In this document: positions 1 to 6,868 of the stretch, piece after piece
How positions within the stretch are numbered: position 1 is the first letter of the stretch
How the letters are laid out: every line of letters starts with the position of its first letter
Assembly (NCBI GenBank): GCA_030066475.1
Contig: JASJBO010000294.1
Location: 1-10,075 of the forward strand
DNA: 10,075 nt
Origin: Myxococcota bacterium
GTDB lineage: Bacteria > Myxococcota_A > UBA9160 > PR03
Direction of reading: 5' to 3'
Made by a program: the position numbers and the translations under genes
Notes under the pieces: model-generated
The model's input: the letters and a program-made list of their open reading frames with translations, nothing else
Database searches by the model: none
Told to the model about the DNA's origin: nothing

Positions 1-1242
1 GAGCGTCGGCAGCAGCTCGGCGATGCCGTGGTCGACGGCGTAGCGCTCCTTGAAGAAGACCCGGTCGATCTGGGGACGCAGGCGGCGATAGGCTGGAACC
101 ACCAGGGCGGCCAGTGCCAGCGAGAGCACGATCTGGCCCGTTCCCGGATCGGCTCCGATCAGGTTCGATGCGGGCTCTGCGATGCGCGGAACGCCAATCA
201 GGGCACCGGCTCCGAGCGCCACGACGAGCAGGTTCAACGAGGCCGTCGCCGAGAGGATGCGGTCGACGTCGAAGAGGTTGAAGCGCACAACGGATGCCAG
301 CAGGAAGGCTGGGAAGAGGATGCCGGACCAGCCGGCGTGGAGGATGAGCGGCCCGAAGGCGGGGTCGAGCATGGCGAGCGCGTAGGCGATGGCCGGGGGA
401 AGCATCCCGAGGTACGCGCCGAGCACGACCCAGCGGATCTGGCGTCGCGCGAGATCGGACCCACGCCAGTACTTGAGCGTCAGCAAGGCAAGGCTCGCGA
501 CGTGGGCAAGGCCTGCCAGACCGTGCATGCCTGCCTGGCCGAGCGCGACGCGGCCCGTGAGTGTCACCGCCCAGAAGGGTCCGATGACCGCGAAGAGCCA
601 CGGCCAGACGCGGCTCCACCGCCCTCCGGGAGCGACGTCGTCCGGGAAGAGCAGGCAGAACCGCAGCTGTAGTGGGAACCCGAGCCCGATCACCACTACC
701 GAAGTGACGATCCAGACGAACGTGGGCGAGGGGCACAGGGCGATGGCGTAGACGATGCCGAGGTGGAAGCTGGCGCGGACCGTGGGCGTGGGGCGGGCGC
801 GCAGCAGGAGGAACAGGACCGCGGCGAAACCGAGGGATGCTGCCACACGTGGCCGGGTCTCGGACATCGAGAACAGCGGCAGCCGGGTCTCGCGTTCCTC
901 CCCGGCTCGCTCGTAGACGAGCGTCGCGTCGGGATCGCGCCCTGCCTCCCGGATTGCGTGGAGGAAGAAGCCGAAGCCTCCGACACCGCGCAGGTCGGCG
1001 TCTCCCAGGCGCATGAGCCGGTCCCCGGCACGCAGTCCAGCGAGTTCGAGCGGGTTCGAGGAATGCAGCCGGTAGTAGTGACCGGTCAACATCGGGTAGC
1101 TCGCGGAATCCGCCAGCGAAACCCCGAGCACGATGAAGCCGCCGCCTTCGACCTGCGAACGCACGGCGAGCCCGAAGCACACCAGCCACAGCGGCACCAG
1201 GATCAGCAGCAACGCCTTGTCGAGCGGTGCGAGGCGGCTCAA
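1..1242 (-). CDS. PDZ / multi-TM sensor protein, N-terminal 414 residues (probable GAF-nucleotide cyclase, cut by window edge)
   Basis: Seen: an open frame from TTG at 1242 to the window edge. TTG is chosen because AGGGAG lies 9 nt upstream and the next residues form a hydrophobic anchor (about 9-27); an in-frame GTG at 1302 would add 20 polar residues. Residues about 55-125 look like an extracytoplasmic PDZ domain (LAGLRAGDRLMRLGD, 67-81). About seven more membrane segments follow (131-347), then RFNLFDVDRIL (320-330) and, after a last hydrophobic stretch, RLRPQIDRVFFKERYA. These two motifs typify multi-TM sensor modules of bacterial signalling proteins. The last 72 residues are 61/72 identical to the cyclase remnant at 6869-8185, so a GAF plus class III cyclase output beyond the edge is inferred, not seen. 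Likely role: membrane sensor making a cyclic nucleotide. It lies 100 bp downstream of the MopE-type gene, same strand. Confidence 0.8.
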   Translation of the reverse strand, partial: MSRLAPLDKALLLILVPLWLVCFGLAVRSQVEGGGFIVLGVSLADSASYPMLTGHYYRLHSSNPLELAGLRAGDRLMRLGDADLRGVGGFGFFLHAIREAGRDPDATLVYERAGEERETRLPLFSMSETRPRVAASLGFAAVLFLLLRARPTPTVRASFHLGIVYAIALCPSPTFVWIVTSVVVIGLGFPLQLRFCLLFPDDVAPGGRWSRVWPWLFAVIGPFWAVTLTGRVALGQAGMHGLAGLAHVASLALLTLKYWRGSDLARRQIRWVVLGAYLGMLPPAIAYALAMLDPAFGPLILHAGWSGILFPAFLLASVVRFNLFDVDRILSATASLNLLVVALGAGALIGVPRIAEPASNLIGADPGTGQIVLSLALAALVVPAYRRLRPQIDRVFFKERYAVDHGIAELLPTL

Positions 1243-1311
1243 GCGACCGGTCTCCCTGTCAGGAGCAAGCCGTCGCTCATGGTAGCCAGCCGGAGGTCCC
1301 ACAACGCCACA

Positions 1312-1332
1312 CGGGGCGAGCGCTACGCCCCG
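1312..1332 (-). terminator. Small GC-rich hairpin just past the MopE-type gene
   Basis: The arms CGGGGCG (1312-1318) and CGCCCCG (1326-1332) pair perfectly around a 7-nt loop, about 10 nt beyond the stop codon of the gene ending at 1343. There is no T-run after the stem on the minus strand, so it is at best a weak terminator or pause. The rest of the 1243-1342 gap holds the AGGGAG ribosome-binding site of the downstream gene and nothing else I recognise. Confidence 0.25.
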
Positions 1333-1342
1333 GCGGCGGCTC

Positions 1343-3760
1343 CTATCTCCTCCCGCGTCGTCGCAGCATGAGGAGGGCAAGCAGCGCGCTCGCGGCCGGC
1401 GAGCGGCCGTTCGGCTCGGGCACATAGAAGGCCGCGTCGTCGAGCCAGGCCGTCATGTCCTGGCGCGGGCCAGCGGGCTCGGCGTTGTGCAGGTCGAAGC
1501 GGACCACGGCGCTGCGCGCGCCCGCCGGCACGGTGCCCGCCGACTCGAGCGGGCTCCAGATCCCCTTCGACCGCAGCGAGGCGACGTGCTCGGCGATGGT
1601 CCCGACGTTGTAGGGCGCCCACAGGCCGATGTCGCCGTCGACGCAGGGCGCGTCGTGCCAGCGCACCCGGATCTCCGCCTGCGTGTCCCACGCCCAGGCG
1701 TCCTCGAGCAGCACGAGACCCCGCGCCAGGTACTGCTCGCCCGCCTCGCCCGCCGCGACGTTCACGCACTGCTCGATCACGGCCGTCTCGTCGGTCTCGC
1801 GGAAGTGAGCGGCGAGCGCATGTTCGAAGGAGCCGTCCCGTACACCGCCCGGCCACGGCCAGAGGTACAGGATCGAGTCGGAGCCGGCCTCGGTGAGGTT
1901 CTCCCACGAACCCACCGCGTTGCGGCCGAAGTCGCCGTCGACGATCCGCGACGCGCCGCGCGCGGGCGCCGCCTCGGGCGCGATGACGATCCCACGCAGG
2001 CCGCGCTCGAGGTGAGCGACGAGCTCGGTCGCGGGGGCGCCGCCGCCCGGCGGGTCGAAGACCACGCGGTGGACGCCGCCGCGGTCCGTCACGAAGACGC
2101 CTCCGTCCCGTCCCACGGCGAGGCCGACCGGTGTGTCGAAGCCGGTCGCCCGCGTCTCGGGAGCTCCCAGGTTCGCCCCGAATCGCACCAAGTCCGTCTG
2201 GCGTCCGCCCGCCATCAGCACCTTGCCGTCCGGCGTGGTCGCGAGCTGCATCGGGACCGTCGGGACCGGGTCGTGATCGAGATCGGCGGTGGCGAGAACC
2301 TCGCCCCGGTACCAATACTGGATGAGGGTGCCGCCCCACTCCGCGACGTAATAGCTGGCCTGGCGGCCGATCACGGGTCCCATCGCGAGGCCCGAGGCGA
2401 AGCGGAGGTCGGTCCAATCGGAGTAGTTCGTCTGGAGCCCGTCCGTGACCGCCACCACGTGGGGGTGATCGCCGTCGGTCACCAGCAGCGTTCGCTCGAA
2501 GTCCATCGCGAGCGAGCGCGGTCGGCTCAGATGGGTACCGAACGTCACCGGCTCGACGTGGCCGTCGTTGAGATCGAGTCGCACGACCGAGGCGAGGTGC
2601 TCCTCGGTGTAGTAGAGCGAGGCGCTCTCGGGGTCGAGCAGCAGGCCCCACGGCCGGTGCACCGGGATCGTGGAGGCGAGCGAGGTCACCTCGCCTCGCG
2701 CGTCGATGCGGAGCAGGTCGGGCGAGTCCGCCGCTGCCACGATGAGGTCGCCGGGGGCGATGTGGTACTCGGAGTTGTCGAGTCCGCTGCGGCAGTCCGA
2801 GTCTTCCATGTCGACGCGGCCGTCGCCGTCGTTGTCGACGCCGTCGTTGCACTGGTAGATGCGTGCGGGGGCGAGGTCTCGCAGGCGGTACAGCCGTTCG
2901 TCGGCGATGCGCGCCTCGGGGGTGTAGCTCGACAGCTCGTACACGGTGCCGGTCCGGTCGGCGGCGTAGATCTCGTCGACGCCGTGGGCGACCACATCCT
3001 GCGGGCGGGCGCGCGGCATCTGGAAGTGGTCGGGGAAGCGTTGGCTCAGCGGAATCACGGTGTCGTCGCGGGTCACATGGACGTTCCCGGCCGGATCGAC
3101 CGCCACGTCTCGCAGGCCGGGCTCCGCCCAGATCGCGTGGAGCGTGCGGCGGTGCAGGTCGTACTCGAAGACCCCGAGGTCGCCGTCCAGGATCACCAGG
3201 TCGCCGTCGGGGGTGAAGTCGAGGTCGAGGCCGAAGGGGGTGAAGGTCACGACCTCGAAGTGCCCCGAGCGCGGGTGGACGCGCAGGATGGCGTCGCTGC
3301 CGTCGGCGAAGGTGTAGATCGAGCCGTCCGGACCCAGGGCCATCTCGTGGGCGTAGACGGCCTCGTCCTCGATGACGGTCTCCAGGAAGCCGTGCTCGAG
3401 GTCGAAGCGATAGATCGCGCTCCTCTGTCCGACCAGGACCCCGCCGCTGTAGTCGGCCGCGACCGAGGTCGGGTTCGACAGCGGAGCGCCCCGATGGAGC
3501 ACGGCCACGCGCCCGTCGGTCGGATCGAGGTGGAAGAGCGCATCCTCCTGGATCGCCACGGCGAACAGGTGGCCGGCCGCGAAGTCGCGCTCGTAGTCGT
3601 CGCGCATGCTCCGGCAGCCGGGCTCGGTGCTCCAGTCCCAGTTGCCGTTGCCGTCGTTGTCGACCGAGTCGAGGCACTCGGTGGCCCGGCCCGGCAGCCC
3701 GATCCCGCAAGCGGCCCCCAGCACGATCAGCACTCCGAGAGACCCGATGAAGCGGCGCAT
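1343..3760 (-). CDS. Exported beta-propeller protein with two MopE-type metal-binding motifs and a PEP-CTERM-like tail
   Basis: The start is ATG 3760: GGAGGT lies 8 nt upstream and a Sec signal peptide follows at once (MRRFIGSLGVLIVLGAAC). An upstream in-frame ATG at 3823 would put the start inside an 18-bp hairpin. The product is 805 residues. Two Cys-bounded acidic motifs, C29-C49 (CLDSVDNDGNGNWD) and C304-C323 (CNDGVDNDGDGRVD), fit the MopE-type metal-binding motif family. Each opens a half built of NHL/SMP-30-like propeller strands (GPDGSIYTF, DPAGNVHVT, GRDGGVFVTD). Residues about 605-778 resemble the jelly-roll domain common before PEP-CTERM (DGDFGRNAVGSWENL). The end is VPEP (780-783), a short hydrophobic run and RRRGRR, a PEP-CTERM-like signal for exosortase processing. 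It probably sits outside the cytoplasm, binding metal (Ca or Cu) and an unknown ligand. No enzyme motif is visible. Confidence 0.85.
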   Translation of the reverse strand: MRRFIGSLGVLIVLGAACGIGLPGRATECLDSVDNDGNGNWDWSTEPGCRSMRDDYERDFAAGHLFAVAIQEDALFHLDPTDGRVAVLHRGAPLSNPTSVAADYSGGVLVGQRSAIYRFDLEHGFLETVIEDEAVYAHEMALGPDGSIYTFADGSDAILRVHPRSGHFEVVTFTPFGLDLDFTPDGDLVILDGDLGVFEYDLHRRTLHAIWAEPGLRDVAVDPAGNVHVTRDDTVIPLSQRFPDHFQMPRARPQDVVAHGVDEIYAADRTGTVYELSSYTPEARIADERLYRLRDLAPARIYQCNDGVDNDGDGRVDMEDSDCRSGLDNSEYHIAPGDLIVAAADSPDLLRIDARGEVTSLASTIPVHRPWGLLLDPESASLYYTEEHLASVVRLDLNDGHVEPVTFGTHLSRPRSLAMDFERTLLVTDGDHPHVVAVTDGLQTNYSDWTDLRFASGLAMGPVIGRQASYYVAEWGGTLIQYWYRGEVLATADLDHDPVPTVPMQLATTPDGKVLMAGGRQTDLVRFGANLGAPETRATGFDTPVGLAVGRDGGVFVTDRGGVHRVVFDPPGGGAPATELVAHLERGLRGIVIAPEAAPARGASRIVDGDFGRNAVGSWENLTEAGSDSILYLWPWPGGVRDGSFEHALAAHFRETDETAVIEQCVNVAAGEAGEQYLARGLVLLEDAWAWDTQAEIRVRWHDAPCVDGDIGLWAPYNVGTIAEHVASLRSKGIWSPLESAGTVPAGARSAVVRFDLHNAEPAGPRQDMTAWLDDAAFYVPEPNGRSPAASALLALLMLRRRGRR

Positions 3761-3817
3761 TCCGTCGTACCTCCGCCGACGAGGATGCGGCGGCGTGCGC
3801 TTCGGGGCCGTGAGGAA

Positions 3818-3861
3818 CGCCACAGGCCGGGTGTGAGCTTGCCCACACCCGGCCTGTGGCG
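3818..3861. terminator. Perfect 18-bp inverted repeat between protease and MopE-type genes
   Basis: The left arm 3818-3835 (CGCCACAGGCCGGGTGTG) is the exact reverse complement of 3844-3861, with an 8-nt loop AGCTTGCC. It lies 30 nt past the protease stop codon (3891) and 58 nt before the MopE-type start (3760). The stem is strong enough for an intrinsic terminator, but the minus-strand bases after it (TTCCTCACGG) are not a T-run and the plus side has none either. Possible roles are termination, mRNA 3'-end protection, or a protein-binding dyad. A CRP-like motif is centred on its loop. Confidence 0.45.
3832..3847. promoter_or_regulatory. CRP-like dyad upstream of MopE-type gene
   Basis: TGTGA-GCTTGC-CCACA matches 9 of 10 positions of the CRP consensus TGTGA-N6-TCACA. 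Its centre is about 80 bp upstream of ATG 3760, a position compatible with activation. It sits in the middle of the 3818-3861 hairpin, so the stem alone could explain its symmetry. No convincing -35/-10 was found beside it. Confidence 0.35.
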
Positions 3862-3890
3862 GTCGAGCGGCTGGCCTGGGCTGGTGACCC

Positions 3891-6644
3891 CTACCAGCCC
3901 AGCTCCGGGTCGAGGCACCGGTTGCCCGGGTTGAAGATCCCCAGTCCGCCGCCGTAGCGGGGGCCGAGGTCGTCCATCCAGAGCTTGTCGACGCGCGAGA
4001 CCCAGACGTCGCCGGCCGATCGCATCACCAACGCGTAGTCCGGGTTGTAGCGCTGCGGAAACGGCTTGATGACGTCGACTCCCGTCGCCTCCACGATCTC
4101 GACCAGGCCGTCGCCGTCGATGTCGGCGGGCAGGCAGGACGAGCCCGTCTGGCAGTCCAGCTCGTGGTAGATCGGGTCGTCCAGGAACGCCCGCCCGTTC
4201 GAGATGCGGAAGCGAAGCCGCTGGGTGTTGTGGTCCGCATCCCGCTCGATCACGATCAGGTCGGCCCGCTCGTCGCCGTCCACGTCGTTCAGCAGGCAGG
4301 TCTCGCGCGAGCACGGGGCCCAGCCCCAGACCTCGCCCGGCTCGAAGCCGGCGCCGTCCGACCGGTAGACCAGCACGGCGTCGCCAGCATGCACTGGATT
4401 GCCCACCAGATCGTCGTCCCCGTCCTTGTCCACGTCGCCGAAACGCAGGTTTTTCAGCTGGACTCCGCTGTACCACTCCTGCACCTGCGGCGAGAACCGG
4501 CCCGGCTCCGACAGGGCCACGCGGATCCGGATCGTCCCGGTCCCCCCTCCGTACGTGCCTGCGTAGCGCACCGACACGAGGTCGTCGCGGCAGTCGCCGT
4601 TCAGATCGGCGAGGTGGAGGAGTCCCTCGCCCAGGGAGTCGTGCCAGGTGGAGGCACCGACGACCCGTACGAAGCGGTCGCCCGTGGAGGTGGCGACCTC
4701 GACCGAGCCGTTCGACCGGACCGCAACGACGTCGTCCAGGCCATCCCCGTCGACGTCTCCGACGGCACAGGAGCTCGTGCAGAAGCTCTCGATCCACACG
4801 TCGTCGTCGACGAACGTGCCGTCCGGCTGCCCCAGGGCGACCCTCACGTTGCCGGTCGCACCGTACCAGTAGGTCGTGTGCATCGCGATCAGGTCGGCGT
4901 GCTCGTCGTCGTTCAGGTGGGCCGTCCGGAACCCCGAGCCGCCCGCGGCGAAGCCCTGGAGAACGCGATCGCTGAGCGCGTTGTGGCCCGCGATATCGAA
5001 TCGTTCGCCGGAGTACATCGCTTCGACGGCCGCGATGTCGGCCTTCGACAGGAAGTCGAAGCGGCCGAAGCGTCGAGCGATCTCGCTCGGGACGTCGCGC
5101 CGTACCGTGAGCGTGTGGCTCGTCTCCGCGAAGGGCAGGTCCATCGCATCCCCCCAGGAGAAGGAGGGGCACCGGTCGGCCTCGCCGTCCATGTCCGTGT
5201 CGATGCCCACGTCGCCGCGCAGCGCGCAGCCGGCCGGCGCGCCCTCCTGCGTCATGTCGTTGTCGGGATCGGTGCAGCAGTAGCGCTTGCCGAAGGCCAC
5301 GTTGGGGTACTGCATGATCGACAGGTAGTCGTAGCTGCCGAAGTCGATTGCGCCCTTCTCCTGGAAAGCGGATTCGGCGCCTTCCCCGATGTTGTCCCAC
5401 AGGACGGTGACGTTCCGAGCGGCGTCGCTGCGCTGCTGCTCGTGGTTCAGGCCGATGATGTGTCCGAGCTCGTGGAGGACCGTGTCGTAGCGACAGGCGG
5501 GCACCACGTGCATCTCCCGGATGCCCCAGTCCCAGGCGCCCGACCCGTCCTCGGGGTACACCCGCTTGGCTCCGGCGCCGTCCGTGTAGCAGGAGAACCC
5601 GTCGGCATCGGCACTGTCGAAGATCCGAAAGCGGGGCATGGCGGTGGAGGACGGGACGAAGCGGACCGGGGTGACGCGCTGCCACTCGGCGAGCGCGTCG
5701 TCGACCTTCTGGCGGTGGTCGGAATCCCAGCCGCCGGGGTTCACGATCTCGTAGGGGATCGGGCGTGTCCTGTCCCAGCTCCAGGCGTCGTAGGAGATGT
5801 TCGACTCCTGGACCACGGTGCCCGGCTCCCGCGGGGGCACCGTGCCCGAGACGAACTCCACCTCGGCTAGGCGAATGCCGCCGAGAGCGTCGGTGGGCCG
5901 CAGCGTCAGCGTGGCCTCGTCGCCGTGGAGGCCGAGGCCGGTGCCACCGGCGCCTTCGATCCGGACGGTATGCTGACCCGTCCGCTCGGCGGTGTAGATG
6001 TCGAGGTCGGGGCGGCGCACGACGACCGTGTCGCCCACGCGCAGCACCACCTCTCCGAGGCTCTGAGAGGTCAGGCACGGAACCGCGTAGCCGCAGTCCC
6101 ACCACTGGTGCGCCACGTCCACGGTGAGCTCGAGGGCGTCGATCATGTCTTCGGCGTCGAAGCGGAACGTGAGCGTCGGCTCCATGTGGTGCCAGGAGAC
6201 GAAGCCCTGCTCCCCGACCAGCTCGTCGAAGGCCGGGCGGCCGTCCGTGAGGACGCCGATCCCCCCGGACAGGGGCACGGGCGCGCCGGGCTGGCTGGGC
6301 GTCTCCGCATCCCCGTCGCCGCTATAGGTGCGATCGATCGCCAGCGTTCCGTTCGGCCCGCTGTACTCGACGACCGTCACCGGATGCGGCCGGTCGGCGA
6401 GCAGGGCCTGGAAGGCGCGCAGCTCGTCCAGGTCGAAGACGACGTCCCCTTCGTAGATGGCGTGGGCTCCGCGCACCTCGTACCGCGCCCACCGCGGCGC
6501 GGACTCGAGGGGAAGCCAGCCCGATTCCACACGCGGCCGCTCGTCGCAGCCGACCAGCGCGACCGTCGCGAGCGCGAGCAGGACGAGGCAGGAAGCAAAG
6601 GTGGGATGCCGGAGACGTCCGGCCGGTCGAGACGAGAGCTCCAT
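3891..6644 (-). CDS. Lipoprotein astacin-type zinc metalloprotease with C-terminal FG-GAP/VCBS beta-propeller
   Basis: The start is ATG 6644, behind a strong AGGAGGAA site; the in-frame ATG at 6707 lacks one and would bury the signal peptide. The product is 917 residues. It has a signal peptide with lipobox LVGC (acyl Cys33, Asp at +2). Residues about 34-280 match no family I recognise and look beta-rich; they could be a propeptide or binding domain. The astacin (M12A) catalytic domain spans about 280-545: zinc motif H391-E-L-G-H395-I-I-G-L-N-H401-E402, Met-turn SIMQY (442-446) with Tyr446, and the typical closing LSKADIAAVEAMY. A Cys/Asp-rich insertion (about 456-492, DTDMDGEADRC) follows the Met-turn. 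Residues 570-917 hold six Asp-rich Ca-binding loops of FG-GAP type (for example GDVDGDGLDD, GDVDKDGDDD, ADIDGDGLVE), an integrin-like propeller. It is predicted to act as an envelope-anchored or surface endopeptidase; the substrate is unknown. Confidence 0.92.
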   Translation of the reverse strand: MELSSRPAGRLRHPTFASCLVLLALATVALVGCDERPRVESGWLPLESAPRWARYEVRGAHAIYEGDVVFDLDELRAFQALLADRPHPVTVVEYSGPNGTLAIDRTYSGDGDAETPSQPGAPVPLSGGIGVLTDGRPAFDELVGEQGFVSWHHMEPTLTFRFDAEDMIDALELTVDVAHQWWDCGYAVPCLTSQSLGEVVLRVGDTVVVRRPDLDIYTAERTGQHTVRIEGAGGTGLGLHGDEATLTLRPTDALGGIRLAEVEFVSGTVPPREPGTVVQESNISYDAWSWDRTRPIPYEIVNPGGWDSDHRQKVDDALAEWQRVTPVRFVPSSTAMPRFRIFDSADADGFSCYTDGAGAKRVYPEDGSGAWDWGIREMHVVPACRYDTVLHELGHIIGLNHEQQRSDAARNVTVLWDNIGEGAESAFQEKGAIDFGSYDYLSIMQYPNVAFGKRYCCTDPDNDMTQEGAPAGCALRGDVGIDTDMDGEADRCPSFSWGDAMDLPFAETSHTLTVRRDVPSEIARRFGRFDFLSKADIAAVEAMYSGERFDIAGHNALSDRVLQGFAAGGSGFRTAHLNDDEHADLIAMHTTYWYGATGNVRVALGQPDGTFVDDDVWIESFCTSSCAVGDVDGDGLDDVVAVRSNGSVEVATSTGDRFVRVVGASTWHDSLGEGLLHLADLNGDCRDDLVSVRYAGTYGGGTGTIRIRVALSEPGRFSPQVQEWYSGVQLKNLRFGDVDKDGDDDLVGNPVHAGDAVLVYRSDGAGFEPGEVWGWAPCSRETCLLNDVDGDERADLIVIERDADHNTQRLRFRISNGRAFLDDPIYHELDCQTGSSCLPADIDGDGLVEIVEATGVDVIKPFPQRYNPDYALVMRSAGDVWVSRVDKLWMDDLGPRYGGGLGIFNPGNRCLDPELGW

Positions 6645-6744
6645 GGCGTTTCCTCCTGTGTGCCGCCTCGATGATTCGTCCGGCGGCGTTGCCACAGGAA
6701 GCCACACGATGCTCGGGAAGGGTGTGACCGTTGCACGCGAGGAG

Positions 6745-6760
6745 TGTGGCCTGGTTCACA
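6745..6760. promoter_or_regulatory. CRP-like dyad, protease-proximal
   Basis: TGTGG-CCTGGT-TCACA matches 9 of 10 positions of the CRP consensus TGTGA-N6-TCACA. Its centre is about 108 bp upstream of the protease ATG (6644) and exactly 40 bp from the centre of the next dyad, about four helical turns. Both neighbouring genes read leftward, so the site lies in the protease upstream region. A -35/-10 pair could not be assigned. Confidence 0.4.
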
Positions 6761-6784
6761 GTCTCCGCCGCCTGTTGCGACCTC

Positions 6785-6800
6785 TGTGAAGCAGTTCACG
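6785..6800. promoter_or_regulatory. CRP-like dyad, protease-distal
   Basis: TGTGA-AGCAGT-TCACG matches 9 of 10 CRP consensus positions, with the core GTGA-N6-TCAC complete and the inner symmetry GTGAA-N4-TTCAC. Its centre is about 148 bp upstream of the protease ATG. The rest of the 6645-6868 gap holds the AGGAGGAA ribosome-binding site and the stop region of the cyclase remnant; nothing else was recognised. Confidence 0.45.
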
Positions 6801-6868
6801 GGAGGGGCCAGAACTCGCGACCGGTGGAGTCGTTCGGATGCGCTCGTACGCGTGGCGGATCGCCTACC

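Noticed and set aside
1243..1302. GTG at 1302 as the start of the PDZ/multi-TM protein
   Set aside because: It would add 20 polar residues before the membrane anchor, whereas TTG 1242 has a well-placed AGGGAG. It cannot be fully excluded.
1487..3934. An 815-codon plus-strand open frame opposite the MopE-type gene
   Set aside because: Composition is dominated by Val, Asp, Arg and Gly from GC-biased antisense codons, no domain is visible, and the opposite strand encodes a convincing exported protein with a good ribosome-binding site.
4164..5870. A 568-codon plus-strand frame opposite the protease gene
   Set aside because: An antisense shadow with no recognisable motif or start signal.
3727..6105. 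A 792-codon minus-strand frame overlapping the protease gene
   Set aside because: It is Arg/Pro/Gly-rich low-complexity sequence in an alternate frame of a gene with clear astacin and FG-GAP motifs.
6701..6750. Inverted repeat GCCACAC / GTGTGGC in the protease upstream region
   Set aside because: Only 7 bp with a 36-nt spacer, and the right arm overlaps the stronger CRP-like dyad. Not worth a separate call.
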